Shown: positions 29,323 to 39,413, counted from the first letter of the stretch. The stretch: 64,000 nucleotides of DNA from Parabacteroides sp. (GCA_020026285.1 JAHHQS010000003.1:12933-76932); one strand, 5' to 3'. Numbers and translations: made by a program. The notes: generated by a model not told the origin, from the letters alone.

Positions 29323-32157
29323 TTAAGAACGACTTACCTGCAAACCTTTATCAGATAATTTCATATCCACTAAACGGGCATTCTCATTGAATGGAGAAGA
29401 AGCCAGAATCTGACGAATACGTAATGCCGCCTCCGGATCTTTTGCTACCATATATAAATATCCTCCTCCACCAGCTCCTGGTAATTTATAGCCTAAAGCA
29501 TAATCTTTAATCTTATCGATTATAGCTTCCACTGCAGCCGGATTTGTCCCTGAATCTAAAGCTTTATTTTGCATCCAGGTCTTTCCGACCAACCGCCCAT
29601 ATTGTTCAAAATCAGCAAACTGAATAGCCTCATACATATCTAACGCATGATGTTTCATTTCCGACAAAATACTTAAATGTGTACCACTATTCAAAAACAT
29701 TCCCTGAACAATTTCTGCCAGGATATTCTTGGCTGTTCGTGTAATTCCGGTGTAATACAAAACATGACAAGGCTGGTAACATGGATCCGTAAACAAATGT
29801 TCCGGTAACCAGCGAACTTGTGGTACCTGATAGAAGCCTTCATTGGTCTGCAACAACTTTAATCCATGTAAGATTCCACCATATTGATCTTGCCATCCGC
29901 CTCCTGTTGTCAGAAGTTGTTCCAATATCAATGTTCTCGTTCCTATTTCATTCTTATCCCAGCCTAATCCACAAAAATCAGAAATAGAACCTAACACGGT
30001 TGCTGCCAAAATAGAACTTGTTCCTAATCCGGATCCGGCAGGTATAGCAGCAAGCAAAGTAAGTTCCAGACCTCCTCCAAAATCTTTTAACTGTTCTTCT
30101 AACGATGAGAATTTATCCATAGAGAACTGAGGAAGGAAACCGGCTAAAGCCAAAGCTGCTTTTGGTATGGAGAACGGAGAACCTATTTTGTTAAAATCAG
30201 AAAGTTCCTCCCAGGTATTAATTTGTTCCATTGCTCCCAAATCTATTGAACGCAATGTGATATGATTCTCTTTTGAAGGTTTGACATAAACTTGCAATGG
30301 CGGCTGACCATTTAATTCTATAGCAACATTTACCACATTTCCTCCAGAATAAAGACAATACGGCGGAGTATCGGTCCAGCCTCCTGCCAAATCAATACGA
30401 ACCGGACTTCTTCCCCATACTATCTGATCAGGATAAACATTCCGATGCGGTCTTTGCAAATCAGTTTCCAATGTATGGAGTAAACCTTCACGCAATAGAG
30501 AAAATGCAGCCTGCTGTTCCTTTTCGCCAGATTCACCTTTCAGAGAAAGAGTTCTTGAACGGAACATGTGATCATGAATCCTTTTCATGATAGGCTCATC
30601 CAATGGCAAATCTTCAGGCAAAGGAAGATTTAAACGAGAATATTCATTCGCTGCATCAGCCAAGTCAAGCTGATAAAACACGCTTCTAGCATGATTTTTG
30701 GCAAGTAATGACCAATTTTCCTTAGCAAACATATTCCGTTGCTCAATCAGTCGTACCAAATTAGCCTGGTCTGAAATCTGATTGGCAGAAACTTTTTCTG
30801 CCTTTTTCCAGATTTGAGCACCTTCTGTCAATTTTGGTTCAGAAATCATCCAACGTAAAACTATTCCTAAGTCTTCTACCGATGAACAGATAGGAAATAA
30901 AGAAGCTTCCTGCAAATCCTTAAATTCAGGTAAACTTATATTACGTTCCTTTTGCCATTGTTTTATTGATTTTCCCATCCACAATGTATTCTCATCCATA
31001 CTTCCTCCTTTAAAAGGATCATTAAATCCATACGGACGAGCAACATATTCGGATTCATGTAACGGTACAACATCTACACAAACCTCTTTGGGCAAGTGAA
31101 TTGTCCAGTTATTCTTAGGAACTCCTGTTATGATATGACGATGTTCCAAATCCCATCCTGCAGCCAAATGACTATTTTCAATCCATACTTCCGAATTCTC
31201 AGCAGTCAAAGGATGGTCTATTAAAGCATTCTGCACAAACATTGCCGGATGTGGTTTGACTTTGCGGTGCATGATAGCTCTTTGATCACGAACTAAATTC
31301 TGTACTGCTAATGTTGAAGAGATTAACTCACGACTAGTTCCATAATGGTAGAATTCACCTCCAGGTAATGGAAGAATTGCCACACTTAATTGATTTAATT
31401 CTTTATCTATAACCTGAGGATTTGCTCCTAATGCCAAACCAAACTCACCGTACATGTCGTAGAAGCTCCATTCGCCCGCCGAATTTTTAGAATGTCTGGC
31501 AAGCAATTGAACAGCTCTATCACTAAATAACCAGATTCCAATATCCATCAGAAACAAATGTGTTTGTGATAACGAAGCTAATTTCTCCAAAGAAGGTTTC
31601 TGAAGCATAAAATCAAGTTCTTCCGGTTTACTTCGATCAGAAACAAAAACACCATGATTGGTTGCCAAATTAGGATCAACCCACAGTCCATAACAAACCA
31701 CATCTGCTTCGGGTATCTTCTGCAAAGGCTCGCTATTACGAATATAAACATCTCCACTGGCGACTAATGTATGCAAAGATTCTGGAGCCTTATCCATAAT
31801 TTCTCTATAAAGAGGAAGCTGTAAAGACAATAAATTCTGAGATAGCTTCTGTCCCCTAGCCCAACGAAAAACGGGAACAGGAGTTAGTATTTTTCCGGAA
31901 GGAGCATACGAAGGCAAACGGCGGCTTTGCCCGCCTGCATGTAACAGGATACGCTTATCTTTAGCTAACCAGGAAGAAAAATCCTCATCTCTACTATCTT
32001 TTTTCCAGCATGATTCCAACAACCAAGTTGTTCCTCCGCCAGAACCTAAACGTGCTCCTATCGGATCGGAAGTACAGAACCAGTCTTCTTCCGAAACATT
32101 TTCTATCTTATGAAAACAATCCACCAGATTAGGCGGCAATGAAAGTAATGTCTTCAT
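29323..32157 (-). CDS. fkp: Bifunctional L-fucokinase/fucose-1-phosphate guanylyltransferase
   Basis: Makes GDP-L-fucose from scavenged host fucose, for fucosylating capsule and glycoproteins in Bacteroides. The N-terminal half is the guanylyltransferase (LLHAGGQSRRLPSYAPSGK, about 68-87); the C-terminal half is a GHMP kinase with WGRSPVRIDLAGGWTDTPPY, the ATP loop PAGSGLGTSSILAATVLG and the terminal LPGAGGGGYLYMVAK motif. Length agrees with B. fragilis Fkp (949). I start at the ATG at 32157 (MKTLLSLPPN), which aligns with the known MQKLLSLP start; a second in-frame ATG at 32172 adds only MIKNN. Confidence 0.96.
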   Translation of the reverse strand: MKTLLSLPPNLVDCFHKIENVSEEDWFCTSDPIGARLGSGGGTTWLLESCWKKDSRDEDFSSWLAKDKRILLHAGGQSRRLPSYAPSGKILTPVPVFRWARGQKLSQNLLSLQLPLYREIMDKAPESLHTLVASGDVYIRNSEPLQKIPEADVVCYGLWVDPNLATNHGVFVSDRSKPEELDFMLQKPSLEKLASLSQTHLFLMDIGIWLFSDRAVQLLARHSKNSAGEWSFYDMYGEFGLALGANPQVIDKELNQLSVAILPLPGGEFYHYGTSRELISSTLAVQNLVRDQRAIMHRKVKPHPAMFVQNALIDHPLTAENSEVWIENSHLAAGWDLEHRHIITGVPKNNWTIHLPKEVCVDVVPLHESEYVARPYGFNDPFKGGSMDENTLWMGKSIKQWQKERNISLPEFKDLQEASLFPICSSVEDLGIVLRWMISEPKLTEGAQIWKKAEKVSANQISDQANLVRLIEQRNMFAKENWSLLAKNHARSVFYQLDLADAANEYSRLNLPLPEDLPLDEPIMKRIHDHMFRSRTLSLKGESGEKEQQAAFSLLREGLLHTLETDLQRPHRNVYPDQIVWGRSPVRIDLAGGWTDTPPYCLYSGGNVVNVAIELNGQPPLQVYVKPSKENHITLRSIDLGAMEQINTWEELSDFNKIGSPFSIPKAALALAGFLPQFSMDKFSSLEEQLKDFGGGLELTLLAAIPAGSGLGTSSILAATVLGSISDFCGLGWDKNEIGTRTLILEQLLTTGGGWQDQYGGILHGLKLLQTNEGFYQVPQVRWLPEHLFTDPCYQPCHVLYYTGITRTAKNILAEIVQGMFLNSGTHLSILSEMKHHALDMYEAIQFADFEQYGRLVGKTWMQNKALDSGTNPAAVEAIIDKIKDYALGYKLPGAGGGGYLYMVAKDPEAALRIRQILASSPFNENARLVDMKLSDKGLQVSRS

Positions 32158-32270
32158 GTTATTTTTTATCATAAATGATTTCTATAATTATTTAATTGTA
32201 AAAGTACAAATAAATCATGTATATACACGTATTTATAGAATAAGAGAAGACTATTATTACATAAAACACG

Positions 32271-32300
32271 TTGTTTATTTACAAATTGCTATTACCTTTG
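32271..32300 (+). promoter_or_regulatory. Promoter of the DUF4494/YggS genes
   Basis: TTG (32271-32273), 19 bases, then TACCTTTG (32293-32300). Confidence 0.75.
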
Positions 32301-32337
32301 TGATAAGAAAATTAGATAATAACTAACATTAATAATA

Positions 32338-32844
32338 ATGATGCACAACTGGTTTGAATGTAAAGTATCTTATGAAAAGATGCTTGAAAATGGTATGCAA
32401 AAGAAAGTAACTGAACCTTATTTGGTGGATGCTCTGTCTTTTACAGAAGCAGAAGCGCGTATCATTGATGAAATTCGTCCCTTTATTACTGGTGAATTTA
32501 CTGTTACAGATATCAAACGCGCTCGCATTTCAGAACTTTTCTTCAATGAGAATGGCGACCGTTATTTCAAATTTAAAATATACTTCATAACACTTGACGA
32601 AAAGAGTGGCGCTGAAAAGAAAACCGCAGCACAGATGCTAGCCCAAGCTACCACTTTAAAAGAAGCTATCAGCGTTCTAGAAGATGGTATGAAAGGTACT
32701 ATTTCTGATTATACCATTGCTTCAGTAGCAGAAACTCAGATTATGGATGTATTTCCTTTTGACCCAAACAACATTCCTTCGGAACCTAAATCAGGCGAAG
32801 AACTAATTGCTGAACAAAAGAAAGCTGCAGAAACAAACGTTTAA
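32338..32844 (+). CDS. DUF4494 protein
   Basis: A 168-residue acidic cytoplasmic protein that matches the DUF4494 pattern found in Bacteroidetes: an N-terminal NWFECKVSYEK strand, a central SFTEAEARIIDEIRPFITGEFTVTDIKRA region and a helical C-terminal end. Function is unknown. Two ATG codons are adjacent (32338 and 32341), the second giving the more usual MHNWF start. The next gene begins 12 bases after the stop, so it is co-transcribed with the PLP-binding protein. Confidence 0.87.
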   Translation: MMHNWFECKVSYEKMLENGMQKKVTEPYLVDALSFTEAEARIIDEIRPFITGEFTVTDIKRARISELFFNENGDRYFKFKIYFITLDEKSGAEKKTAAQMLAQATTLKEAISVLEDGMKGTISDYTIASVAETQIMDVFPFDPNNIPSEPKSGEELIAEQKKAAETNV

Positions 32845-32856
32845 TTTATTTTTAAT

Positions 32857-33519
32857 ATGGATATAGCTCAGCATATTCACGAACTACAAAAGTCACTTCC
32901 TAAAGGGGTGACTCTTGTAGCCGTTTCAAAGTTCCATCCGGTTGAAGCTTTGCAGGAGGCTTATGATGCCGGACAACGTGTATTCGGAGAGAGTAGAGCC
33001 CAAGAGCTGACTGCAAAACAAAAGGTCCTTCCTAAAGATATAGAATGGCATTTTATTGGTTCGTTACAAACAAACAAAGTTAAAGACATTGCTCCTTTTA
33101 TCAGTTTGATTCATAGTGTTGATTCTTTACGTTTATTGAATGAGATTGAAAAACAAGCTGCAAAAAATGAACGAATCATTAAGGTATTGTTAGAGATACA
33201 CGTTGCAGAAGAAGAGACAAAACATGGATTCAGTCTGACTGATTGCCATGAAATGATTAAACAACTACCGGATCTTCCACATGTAAAAATCTGTGGAATC
33301 ATGGGAATGGCAACATTTACTGATGATAATGTACAAGTACAAAAGGAGTTCCATCAGTTGTCAGAACTATTTAAAGAGTTAAAACAAACAGCATTCAGAG
33401 ACTCTAAAGACTTCTCTATTTTATCAATGGGAATGTCTCACGACTATAAGCTAGCTATTCAAGAAGGAAGTAACATGATTCGAGTAGGAACTTATATTTT
33501 TGGAAATAGAGAATATTGA
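32857..33519 (+). CDS. YggS-family PLP-binding protein
   Basis: A 220-residue single-domain TIM-barrel protein that binds pyridoxal 5'-phosphate and keeps vitamin B6 balance. The PLP Lys is K25 in VAVSKFHP. The family motifs FGESRAQEL, WHFIGSLQTNKVKDI, HSVDSLRLL, GIMGMATFTDD and LSMGMSHDY are all present, followed by the phosphate-binding end IRVGTYIFGNR. It has no catalytic activity in characterised homologues. It follows DUF4494 in one transcript. Confidence 0.95.
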   Translation: MDIAQHIHELQKSLPKGVTLVAVSKFHPVEALQEAYDAGQRVFGESRAQELTAKQKVLPKDIEWHFIGSLQTNKVKDIAPFISLIHSVDSLRLLNEIEKQAAKNERIIKVLLEIHVAEEETKHGFSLTDCHEMIKQLPDLPHVKICGIMGMATFTDDNVQVQKEFHQLSELFKELKQTAFRDSKDFSILSMGMSHDYKLAIQEGSNMIRVGTYIFGNREY

Positions 33520-33559
33520 TCTATTCTCCTTTTCTTAATGGTTTCACAGAATAATTTCT

Positions 33560-33567
33560 TATTTTTG
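33560..33567 (+). promoter_or_regulatory. -7 element of the DHOD-like gene
   Basis: TATTTTTG, 17 bases before the ATG at 33585; no clear -33 TTG. Confidence 0.5.
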
Positions 33568-33584
33568 TCTAAAAACAAACAGAT

Positions 33585-34562
33585 ATGATTAATAGACAGA
33601 CTAAATACGCAGGATTGACACTTCAATCCCCTATTATCGTCAGTAGTTCTGGACTGACAAATAATGTAGAACGAAACAAAGAATTTGAAAAGGCCGGTGC
33701 TGGTGCCATTGTTCTTAAATCTTTATTTGAAGAACAAATTGAAATGCACAGTGACAAGCTATTGCAAGATTCAGATTATCCAGAAGCTTCTGATTACATC
33801 CGAGAATATGTAAAATCCAATCAAGTAGAAAACTATCTTGAATTAATTAGAAAAACAAAAGAAGTTTGTACTATTCCTGTTATCGCAAGCATCAACTGTT
33901 ATCGCATTGATACATGGATTGATTTTGCAAAAAAATTGCAGGAAGCAGGAGCTGATGCTTTAGAACTAAATATTTTCTTCCTGGAAACAGACATTAATCA
34001 AACAAGTGACGATTTGTACCAGACTTACATTAGAATTCTTAAGAAAGTAAAAGAAGTTGTTACAATTCCAATTATTATAAAATTAGGAAAATATATGTCT
34101 AACGTTCCAGCTTTAGTTAATCAGTTAAAGGCTAATGGAGCAGATGCGGTTGTTTTATTCAATCGTTTCTATCAACCTGATATCGATTTGAATACTATGC
34201 AACTAGTATCAGGAAATGTCTTCAGCAATCATTCTGATTTAAGTGATACGATTCGTTGGACAGCCATTTCTTCCGGAAAAGTTCCTAATATCAGTATAGC
34301 TTCCTCAACAGGAATCCACGATTGGGAAGATGTTATCAAATGTTTGTTAGCTGGAGCCTCAGCCGTTGAAATGTGCAGTGCAATTTATACTCACGGACCT
34401 GAGATTATCACCCAGATTAACACTTGTATTGAAGAATGGATGCATCAAACACATTACGAATCATTGGATGATTTTATAGGAAAATTGAACTATGCCAATA
34501 TTCCTAATCTTGCGTTATATGAACGTTCTCAATTCATGAAATATTTTTCAAACAGAGATTAA
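33585..34562 (+). CDS. Dihydroorotate dehydrogenase-like FMN protein (not classic PyrD)
   Basis: A 325-residue TIM-barrel protein with the dihydroorotate dehydrogenase fold: N-terminal YAGLTLQSPIIVSSSGLT, GAGAIVLKSLFEEQI, IPVIASINCY and the C-terminal phosphate-binding GIHDWEDVIKCLLAGASAVEMCSA. In class 1 enzymes the catalytic Cys lies in an NLSCPN loop; the same strand here reads LELNIFFLETD, with no Cys or Ser equivalent. It therefore probably does not oxidise dihydroorotate as PyrD does. Such DHOD-like proteins are common in Bacteroidales; the substrate is unknown. It is monocistronic. Confidence 0.85.
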   Translation: MINRQTKYAGLTLQSPIIVSSSGLTNNVERNKEFEKAGAGAIVLKSLFEEQIEMHSDKLLQDSDYPEASDYIREYVKSNQVENYLELIRKTKEVCTIPVIASINCYRIDTWIDFAKKLQEAGADALELNIFFLETDINQTSDDLYQTYIRILKKVKEVVTIPIIIKLGKYMSNVPALVNQLKANGADAVVLFNRFYQPDIDLNTMQLVSGNVFSNHSDLSDTIRWTAISSGKVPNISIASSTGIHDWEDVIKCLLAGASAVEMCSAIYTHGPEIITQINTCIEEWMHQTHYESLDDFIGKLNYANIPNLALYERSQFMKYFSNRD

Positions 34563-34598
34563 TACAATCCCTATCGCATAATAATTAATATCCCCAAT

Positions 34599-34640
34599 AA
34601 AAAAGAGAATGTAATTAATAAAATTACATTCTCTTTTTTA
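34599..34640. terminator. Bidirectional terminator between the DHOD-like gene and proS
   Basis: AAAAAGAGAATGTAATT pairs with its complement across a short AATAA loop, with T tracts on both strands. Confidence 0.92.
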
Positions 34641-34677
34641 TTATAATATATCTCCAAGATTTATATTTCTCTTCTGA

Positions 34678-36159
34678 TTAATATGCTTTAGCAAACAATA
34701 CTCGACGAGCTGAAGGTTTTCCTGTTACCATACATTTACCTGGAGTCATATCACCATTCAATGGAAGACAACGAACGGTTGCTTTAGTTTCGTTCTTAAT
34801 TAACTCTTCTGTTTCAGGAGTACCGTCCCAATGAGCCATAATGAAATAACCCTGTTCGATCTTTTCTTTGAATTCTTCGTAAGTATCAACAGTGATTGTT
34901 CTTTCTTCACGGCGCTTCAAAGCTTTCTGGTAGATATTCTGCTGAATTTCCTCTAACAAATTCTGAACAAAAGCTTCAATGCCATCACAAGATACAGTCT
35001 GTTTTTCCAAAGTATCACGACGCATTACTTCAATCGTATTGTTTTCCAAATCACGTCCACCCATAGCCAAACGAACAGGAACACCTTTCAATTCATAATT
35101 AGCAAACTTCCAACCTGGCTTGCGATTATCAGCATCATCAAACTTAACAGAAATGCCTAACTTCTTTAAGTTTGCCACAATCACATCTACTTTTGCACGA
35201 ATCTGTTCCAATTGTTCTGCACTTCTGTAGATAGGAACAATCACAACCTGAATTGGAGCCAAATGTGGAGGTAATACCAAACCATTATCATCTGAGTGAG
35301 ACATAATCAAAGCACCAATCAAACGAGTAGAAACGCCCCAAGAAGTAGCCCAGGCATAATCAGTCTTACCTTCTTTGTCTACGAATGTAACATCAAAAGC
35401 CTTACCAAAATTCTGACCCAAGAAATGAGATGTACCAGCCTGCAAAGCTTTTCCATCCTGCATCATTGCTTCAATAGTATAGGTATCCAAAGCACCGGCA
35501 AAACGTTCACTTTCTGATTTCACACCACGAACAACCGGCATTGCCATATAGTTCTCTGCAAAATCAGCATAAACTTCCTGCATCTTCTTTGCTTCTGCTT
35601 CAGCTTCTTCACGTGTAGCATGAGCCGTATGACCTTCCTGCCACAAGAACTCAGCTGTACGCAAGAATAAACGAGTACGCATTTCCCAACGCATTACATT
35701 AGCCCACTGATTACACAATACTGGCAGATCACGATAAGAATGAATCCAGTTACGATAAGTATTCCAGATAATAGTTTCAGAAGTTGGACGAATAATCAAT
35801 TCTTCTTCCAATTTAGCTGCAGGGTCAACAACAACACCTGTTCCGTCATGATTAGTTTTCAAACGGTAATGAGTAACTACAGCACATTCCTTAGCAAAAC
35901 CTTCTACGTGTTCAGCTTCCTTGCTTAAGAAAGATTTTGGAATTAATAATGGGAAATAAGCGTTCACATGACCAGTTTCTTTAAACTTATCATCCAAAAT
36001 ACGCTGCATTTTTTCCCAGATTGCATATCCATAAGGTTTAATAACCATACAACCACGTACTGCAGAATTTTCAGCCAAATCAGCTTTAATTACCAAATCC
36101 TGATACCATTGAGAATAATTTTCACTTCTCGGAGTCAGTTCTTTCAGTTCTTTTGCCAT
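34678..36159 (-). CDS. proS: Prolyl-tRNA synthetase (archaeal/eukaryotic-like short type)
   Basis: Charges tRNA-Pro. At 493 residues it is the short ProS without the bacterial editing insertion. Class II motifs are visible: motif 1 region [17 protein letters not shown], motif 2 in [24 protein letters not shown], and motif 3 in [16 protein letters not shown] with a conserved Arg in [15 protein letters not shown]. An anticodon-binding domain ([10 protein letters not shown] to [15 protein letters not shown]) is followed by the C-terminal domain ending in an aromatic residue (LFAKAY), typical of this branch. Confidence 0.97.
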   Translation of the reverse strand: MAKELKELTPRSENYSQWYQDLVIKADLAENSAVRGCMVIKPYGYAIWEKMQRILDDKFKETGHVNAYFPLLIPKSFLSKEAEHVEGFAKECAVVTHYRLKTNHDGTGVVVDPAAKLEEELIIRPTSETIIWNTYRNWIHSYRDLPVLCNQWANVMRWEMRTRLFLRTAEFLWQEGHTAHATREEAEAEAKKMQEVYADFAENYMAMPVVRGVKSESERFAGALDTYTIEAMMQDGKALQAGTSHFLGQNFGKAFDVTFVDKEGKTDYAWATSWGVSTRLIGALIMSHSDDNGLVLPPHLAPIQVVIVPIYRSAEQLEQIRAKVDVIVANLKKLGISVKFDDADNRKPGWKFANYELKGVPVRLAMGGRDLENNTIEVMRRDTLEKQTVSCDGIEAFVQNLLEEIQQNIYQKALKRREERTITVDTYEEFKEKIEQGYFIMAHWDGTPETEELIKNETKATVRCLPLNGDMTPGKCMVTGKPSARRVLFAKAY

Positions 36160-36202
36160 TGTATATTCAGTTTTATATTATTTATTCTAAAATTATAGCG
36201 TG

Positions 36203-36210
36203 CAAAGTTA
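36203..36210 (-). promoter_or_regulatory. -7 element of proS
   Basis: TAACTTTG on the minus strand, 43 bases before the ATG. Confidence 0.5.
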
Positions 36211-36291
36211 TAAAATATATTGCATATTTAGTAGCCACAGACCAAGCTTTTAGAAGTTTCATGATATATATGATTATCAAATAATATAATA

Positions 36292-36345
36292 ACACAAAAA
36301 TAGCACAAATCAGTAAAAGACTTAATCCTTTTGATTTGTGCTATT
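36292..36345 (-). terminator. Terminator of queC-queF
   Basis: AATAGCACAAATCA (36299-36312) and TGATTTGTGCTATT (36332-36345), a 14-bp stem; TTTTTGTG follows on the minus strand. Confidence 0.88.
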
Positions 36346-36384
36346 CGTTTGGAATCTAACAGTATTTCCAAAAACCTATATCTA

Positions 36385-36852
36385 TCACTTTACATTATGG
36401 CTAAACAATCGTTGTTCTGCCAATTTTTCATATTTTGTACCCGGACGTCCATAATTACAATAAGGATAAATACTTATTCCTCCACGAGGAGTAAATATTC
36501 CTGTCACTTCGATATATTTGGGATCCATTAATTTGATCAGATCTTTCATAATCTTATTTACACAATCTTCATGAAAGTCTCCATGATTTCTGAAACTGAA
36601 CAAATAAAGTTTCAGACTTTTACTTTCTACCATTTTCACATCCGGAATATAATCAATATAAATGGTAGCAAAATCCGGTTGTCCAGTTATCGGGCACAAA
36701 CTTGTAAATTCAGGACAGTTAAACCGAACCCAATAATCATTTTCCTGATGTTTGTTTGTAAAAGCTTCTAATACTTCCGGTGCATAATCCTGACGATAGA
36801 CTGTATTTCCTCCTAATAAATGTAACTCGTTCTCTTCTTTTCTTGTATCCAT
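36385..36852 (-). CDS. queF: NADPH-dependent 7-cyano-7-deazaguanine reductase
   Basis: Reduces preQ0 to preQ1 in queuosine synthesis. This is the short, unimodular QueF (155 residues). The thioimide-forming Cys is C53 and the proton donor D60 in [14 protein letters not shown]; the substrate-binding Glu lies in [21 protein letters not shown], the QueF motif. It begins 11 bases after queC on the same transcript, so two successive steps are co-expressed. QueD and QueE are not in this window. Confidence 0.97.
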   Translation of the reverse strand: MDTRKEENELHLLGGNTVYRQDYAPEVLEAFTNKHQENDYWVRFNCPEFTSLCPITGQPDFATIYIDYIPDVKMVESKSLKLYLFSFRNHGDFHEDCVNKIMKDLIKLMDPKYIEVTGIFTPRGGISIYPYCNYGRPGTKYEKLAEQRLFSHNVK

Positions 36853-36863
36853 TTTGATCTAAT

Positions 36864-37541
36864 TTAACGGTTTCTGTTTTCAATTCTTCGTTTCAAATAC
36901 TTTTCCAGTCCGGCTTTTCTTAATTTACAAGCAGGACAATGACCACATCCATCAGCTATTACACCATTATAACAAGTCAAGGTCTGTGTTCGAACCAAAT
37001 CAAAAACACCCAACTGATCTGATAGTTCCCAAACTTCGCTTTTATCTTTATCCATCAAAGGTGTATGGATTACAAAATGATCATCCATTGCCAGATTAAG
37101 AGTAACATTCAGCGAACGAATAAATGTATCACGACAATCTGGATAGCCACTAAAATCGGCCTCAGAAACACCTGTCACCAAATGACGAATACCTTTACTT
37201 CGAGCCAAAATAGCTACAAAAGTAAGAAACACCATATTCCTTCCCGGGACAAAAGTATTTGGATATGAACCAGCAGGCTTATCCTGATCCATTTCAATAC
37301 TCTGATTGACCAATGAACAATTCGGATCGAGCTGACTGATTAATGACACATCCAATAAGTGGAAAGGGACCTCGGCGTCGGCAGCTATTTTTCGAGCCAC
37401 CTCAATTTCTTGAGAATGTTTCTGACCATAAGTGAAGCATACAGCCTCTACACTTGCGAAATGCTTCTTTGCCCAGAATAAACAGGTAGTAGAGTCCTGT
37501 CCTCCAGAGAAGCATACCATTGCTTTTTCTTTTTTTTCCAT
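36864..37541 (-). CDS. queC: 7-cyano-7-deazaguanine synthase
   Basis: Makes preQ0 from carboxy-deazaguanine with ATP and ammonia. The PP-loop is [11 protein letters not shown] (about residues 9-19) and the zinc site is the C-terminal [13 protein letters not shown] with an upstream Cys in TLTCYNG. I choose the ATG at 37541 ([15 protein letters not shown]), giving 225 residues, the usual family length; the frame is open to 37724, but that stretch overlaps the probable promoter and has no QueC similarity. Confidence 0.96.
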   Translation of the reverse strand: MEKKEKAMVCFSGGQDSTTCLFWAKKHFASVEAVCFTYGQKHSQEIEVARKIAADAEVPFHLLDVSLISQLDPNCSLVNQSIEMDQDKPAGSYPNTFVPGRNMVFLTFVAILARSKGIRHLVTGVSEADFSGYPDCRDTFIRSLNVTLNLAMDDHFVIHTPLMDKDKSEVWELSDQLGVFDLVRTQTLTCYNGVIADGCGHCPACKLRKAGLEKYLKRRIENRNR

Positions 37542-37605
37542 AAAAAATCTTGTTTTTAATCGTGGTTTGACAAGCACACGGAAAAGAAAATCTTCTTTTC
37601 GGGGA

Positions 37606-37613
37606 CAAATATA
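37606..37613 (-). promoter_or_regulatory. -7 element of queC-queF
   Basis: TATATTTG on the minus strand, 64 bases upstream of the chosen queC ATG. It supports the short queC start. No preQ1 riboswitch is recognisable in the leader. Confidence 0.55.
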
Positions 37614-37734
37614 GAAAGTTTTTCCGAAAAAATTATTCTTCTGTAAATCACAGAAACAAAAATAGTTGCACAAAACTCCGCTTTTTGTGCCGCACATTTT
37701 TAAAATATTTGTGCAATTATTCAAAAAAGAAAAC

Positions 37735-37764
37735 TACCTTTGCCCCCGTTTTGCACCAAACGGG
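37735..37764 (+). promoter_or_regulatory. -7 element and leader hairpin of the FadL-family gene
   Basis: TACCTTTG (37735-37742) fits TAnnTTTG. Next to it, CCCGTTT (37745-37751) and AAACGGG (37758-37764) form a 7-bp hairpin with loop TGCACC at the very start of the predicted transcript, which may stabilise the mRNA. Confidence 0.55.
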
Positions 37765-37792
37765 TGTATTTTATTAACTAAATTAAGATTTT

Positions 37793-39235
37793 ATGAAGAG
37801 ATTTATCGCTATTGCGAGTCTTTCTATGCTGCCATTTGCTTATTCTGCAGCCGAAGGTTATCAAGTGAATGCGCTTAGCGCCAAACAATCCGGTATGGCT
37901 CATGTTGGCGCAGCCATGAAATTAGGAGCAGAAAGCATGCATTTCAATCCAGCCGGATTAGTTTACCTTAACAAAAGCATCGATTTGAGTGCAGGTGTTA
38001 CAGGTGTATTCCCTTTCTCAAAATGTAAAACAAATAACACTACATACAAAGCAGAAGTTGCTCCCAACACTCCTCTCTATATAAACGCCGGATTCAAAAT
38101 TTACGATAATCTTGCAGCCGGAGTCATGATTAATACTCCATACGGAAGCAGCATTAATTGGGGTAACGACTGGGCAGGTGCTCATCTTATCCAAGATATT
38201 TCATTACAAGCATTCAATATCCAACCTACTTTTTCATGGAAAATCATGGATCGATTAAGTGTCGGAGCCGGATTGATGATGGAATTTGGTAATATAACTC
38301 TTAACCGTGCACTAATTGGTCCTGGTTCAATGAATGATATGGCAAAAAAAATGGTTGGTAAATTACCACAATCTTTACTTCCTATGCTAAAACCAGCAAT
38401 TGATCCAATCATGTCTGAAATGCAACGTTACGAAGATGCTTCAGCAGCTTCTGTTACGCTGAAAGGTGACGCAGGTCTTAAATTCGGATTCAATGTTGGT
38501 GCCATGTTCGATATTAACGAGAAATTTACCGTAGGTCTTGCTTACCGTTCTAAAATCAAATTGAAGGTTTCAGAAGGAGATATCGCTCTACGTTATGCAA
38601 ACAAAGAACATTTTGATGCATTGCTGACTAATATCAATCAGTTGATTGCAGCGGCCAACAAGATGGGCGTTCCAGGATTACCTGCTAACGGAATTAATGT
38701 TCCTCCATTGGATAGAGGTACTTTTACCGCCCAGCTTCCTATGCCGGATAACTGGGGTGTAGGATTGACTTACAAGCCAACTAACAGATGGATTGTTTCT
38801 GGTGAAGTTCAGTTTGTTGGATGGGGAGCTTACAAAAACCTTAATATTGAATTCCAGCCTGAAAATGAATTAGGAACATACAATATAAATGCTCCGAAAG
38901 AATATCAAAACACTCGTATTTATCGAGTTGGCGCACAATTCGCAGCCACAAAACGTTTCGATATTCGTTTTGGTGCCTATTACGACGAATCTCCTGTTAA
39001 AGATGATTATCTAAATCCGGAAACACCTAGTATGGATAAGTTAGCCTTGACAGCAGGTTTAAGCTTCCGCCCTACCAAATCAATATCTGTAGATTTCTCT
39101 TTCTCATATATTACAGGTTTTGGTCGTGACGGATCTTATACTGACTCTGATTTGTTAGGACAGCCTAGAACATTTGGTGGACACTACAATGTTACAGCAT
39201 TGCTTCCATCAATCGGTATTCAATACGGTTTCTAA
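37793..39235 (+). CDS. FadL/OmpP1/TodX-family outer membrane transporter
   Basis: A 480-residue outer-membrane beta-barrel channel for hydrophobic compounds. The signal peptide is about 1-20 (ending YSAAEG). The N-terminal hatch region has the family motif SAKQSGMAHVGAAMKLGAESMHFNPAGLVYL (NPAG signature near residue 60). Barrel strands follow, including the conserved VGLAYRSKIKL segment and a terminal IGIQYGF with C-terminal Phe, the usual signal for barrel assembly. Long-chain fatty acids are the typical substrate, but Bacteroidetes members may carry others. It is monocistronic with its own promoter and terminator. Confidence 0.93.
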   Translation: MKRFIAIASLSMLPFAYSAAEGYQVNALSAKQSGMAHVGAAMKLGAESMHFNPAGLVYLNKSIDLSAGVTGVFPFSKCKTNNTTYKAEVAPNTPLYINAGFKIYDNLAAGVMINTPYGSSINWGNDWAGAHLIQDISLQAFNIQPTFSWKIMDRLSVGAGLMMEFGNITLNRALIGPGSMNDMAKKMVGKLPQSLLPMLKPAIDPIMSEMQRYEDASAASVTLKGDAGLKFGFNVGAMFDINEKFTVGLAYRSKIKLKVSEGDIALRYANKEHFDALLTNINQLIAAANKMGVPGLPANGINVPPLDRGTFTAQLPMPDNWGVGLTYKPTNRWIVSGEVQFVGWGAYKNLNIEFQPENELGTYNINAPKEYQNTRIYRVGAQFAATKRFDIRFGAYYDESPVKDDYLNPETPSMDKLALTAGLSFRPTKSISVDFSFSYITGFGRDGSYTDSDLLGQPRTFGGHYNVTALLPSIGIQYGF

Positions 39236-39338
39236 TATATCACTTATTCATAGTTTTACTCAGACTGATCGGAATACATTATTAATGAATTCTTCACCAG
39301 TCTGTATCTTTTGACCTTATAATCCAAAACCACTAACT

Positions 39339-39384
39339 AAAAAGAGAATGTCATTGGAACGAATCCAGAACATTCTCTTTTTTT
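39339..39384 (+). terminator. Terminator of the FadL-family gene
   Basis: AAAAAGAGAATGT with ACATTCTCTTTTT around an 18-nt loop, then further T residues. The arm shares AAAAAGAGAATGT with the terminator at 34599. Confidence 0.92.
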
Positions 39385-39413
39385 ATGTCTTTCTATGAAC
39401 AGATATGACAAGA

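Noticed and set aside
37542..37640. preQ1 riboswitch ahead of queC
   Set aside because: No pseudoknot-forming C-rich loop with an A-rich tail next to the ribosome site could be recognised.
37542..37724. N-terminal extension of queC
   Set aside because: It crosses the probable -7 box at 37606-37613 and has no similarity to QueC; the ATG at 37541 gives the normal length.
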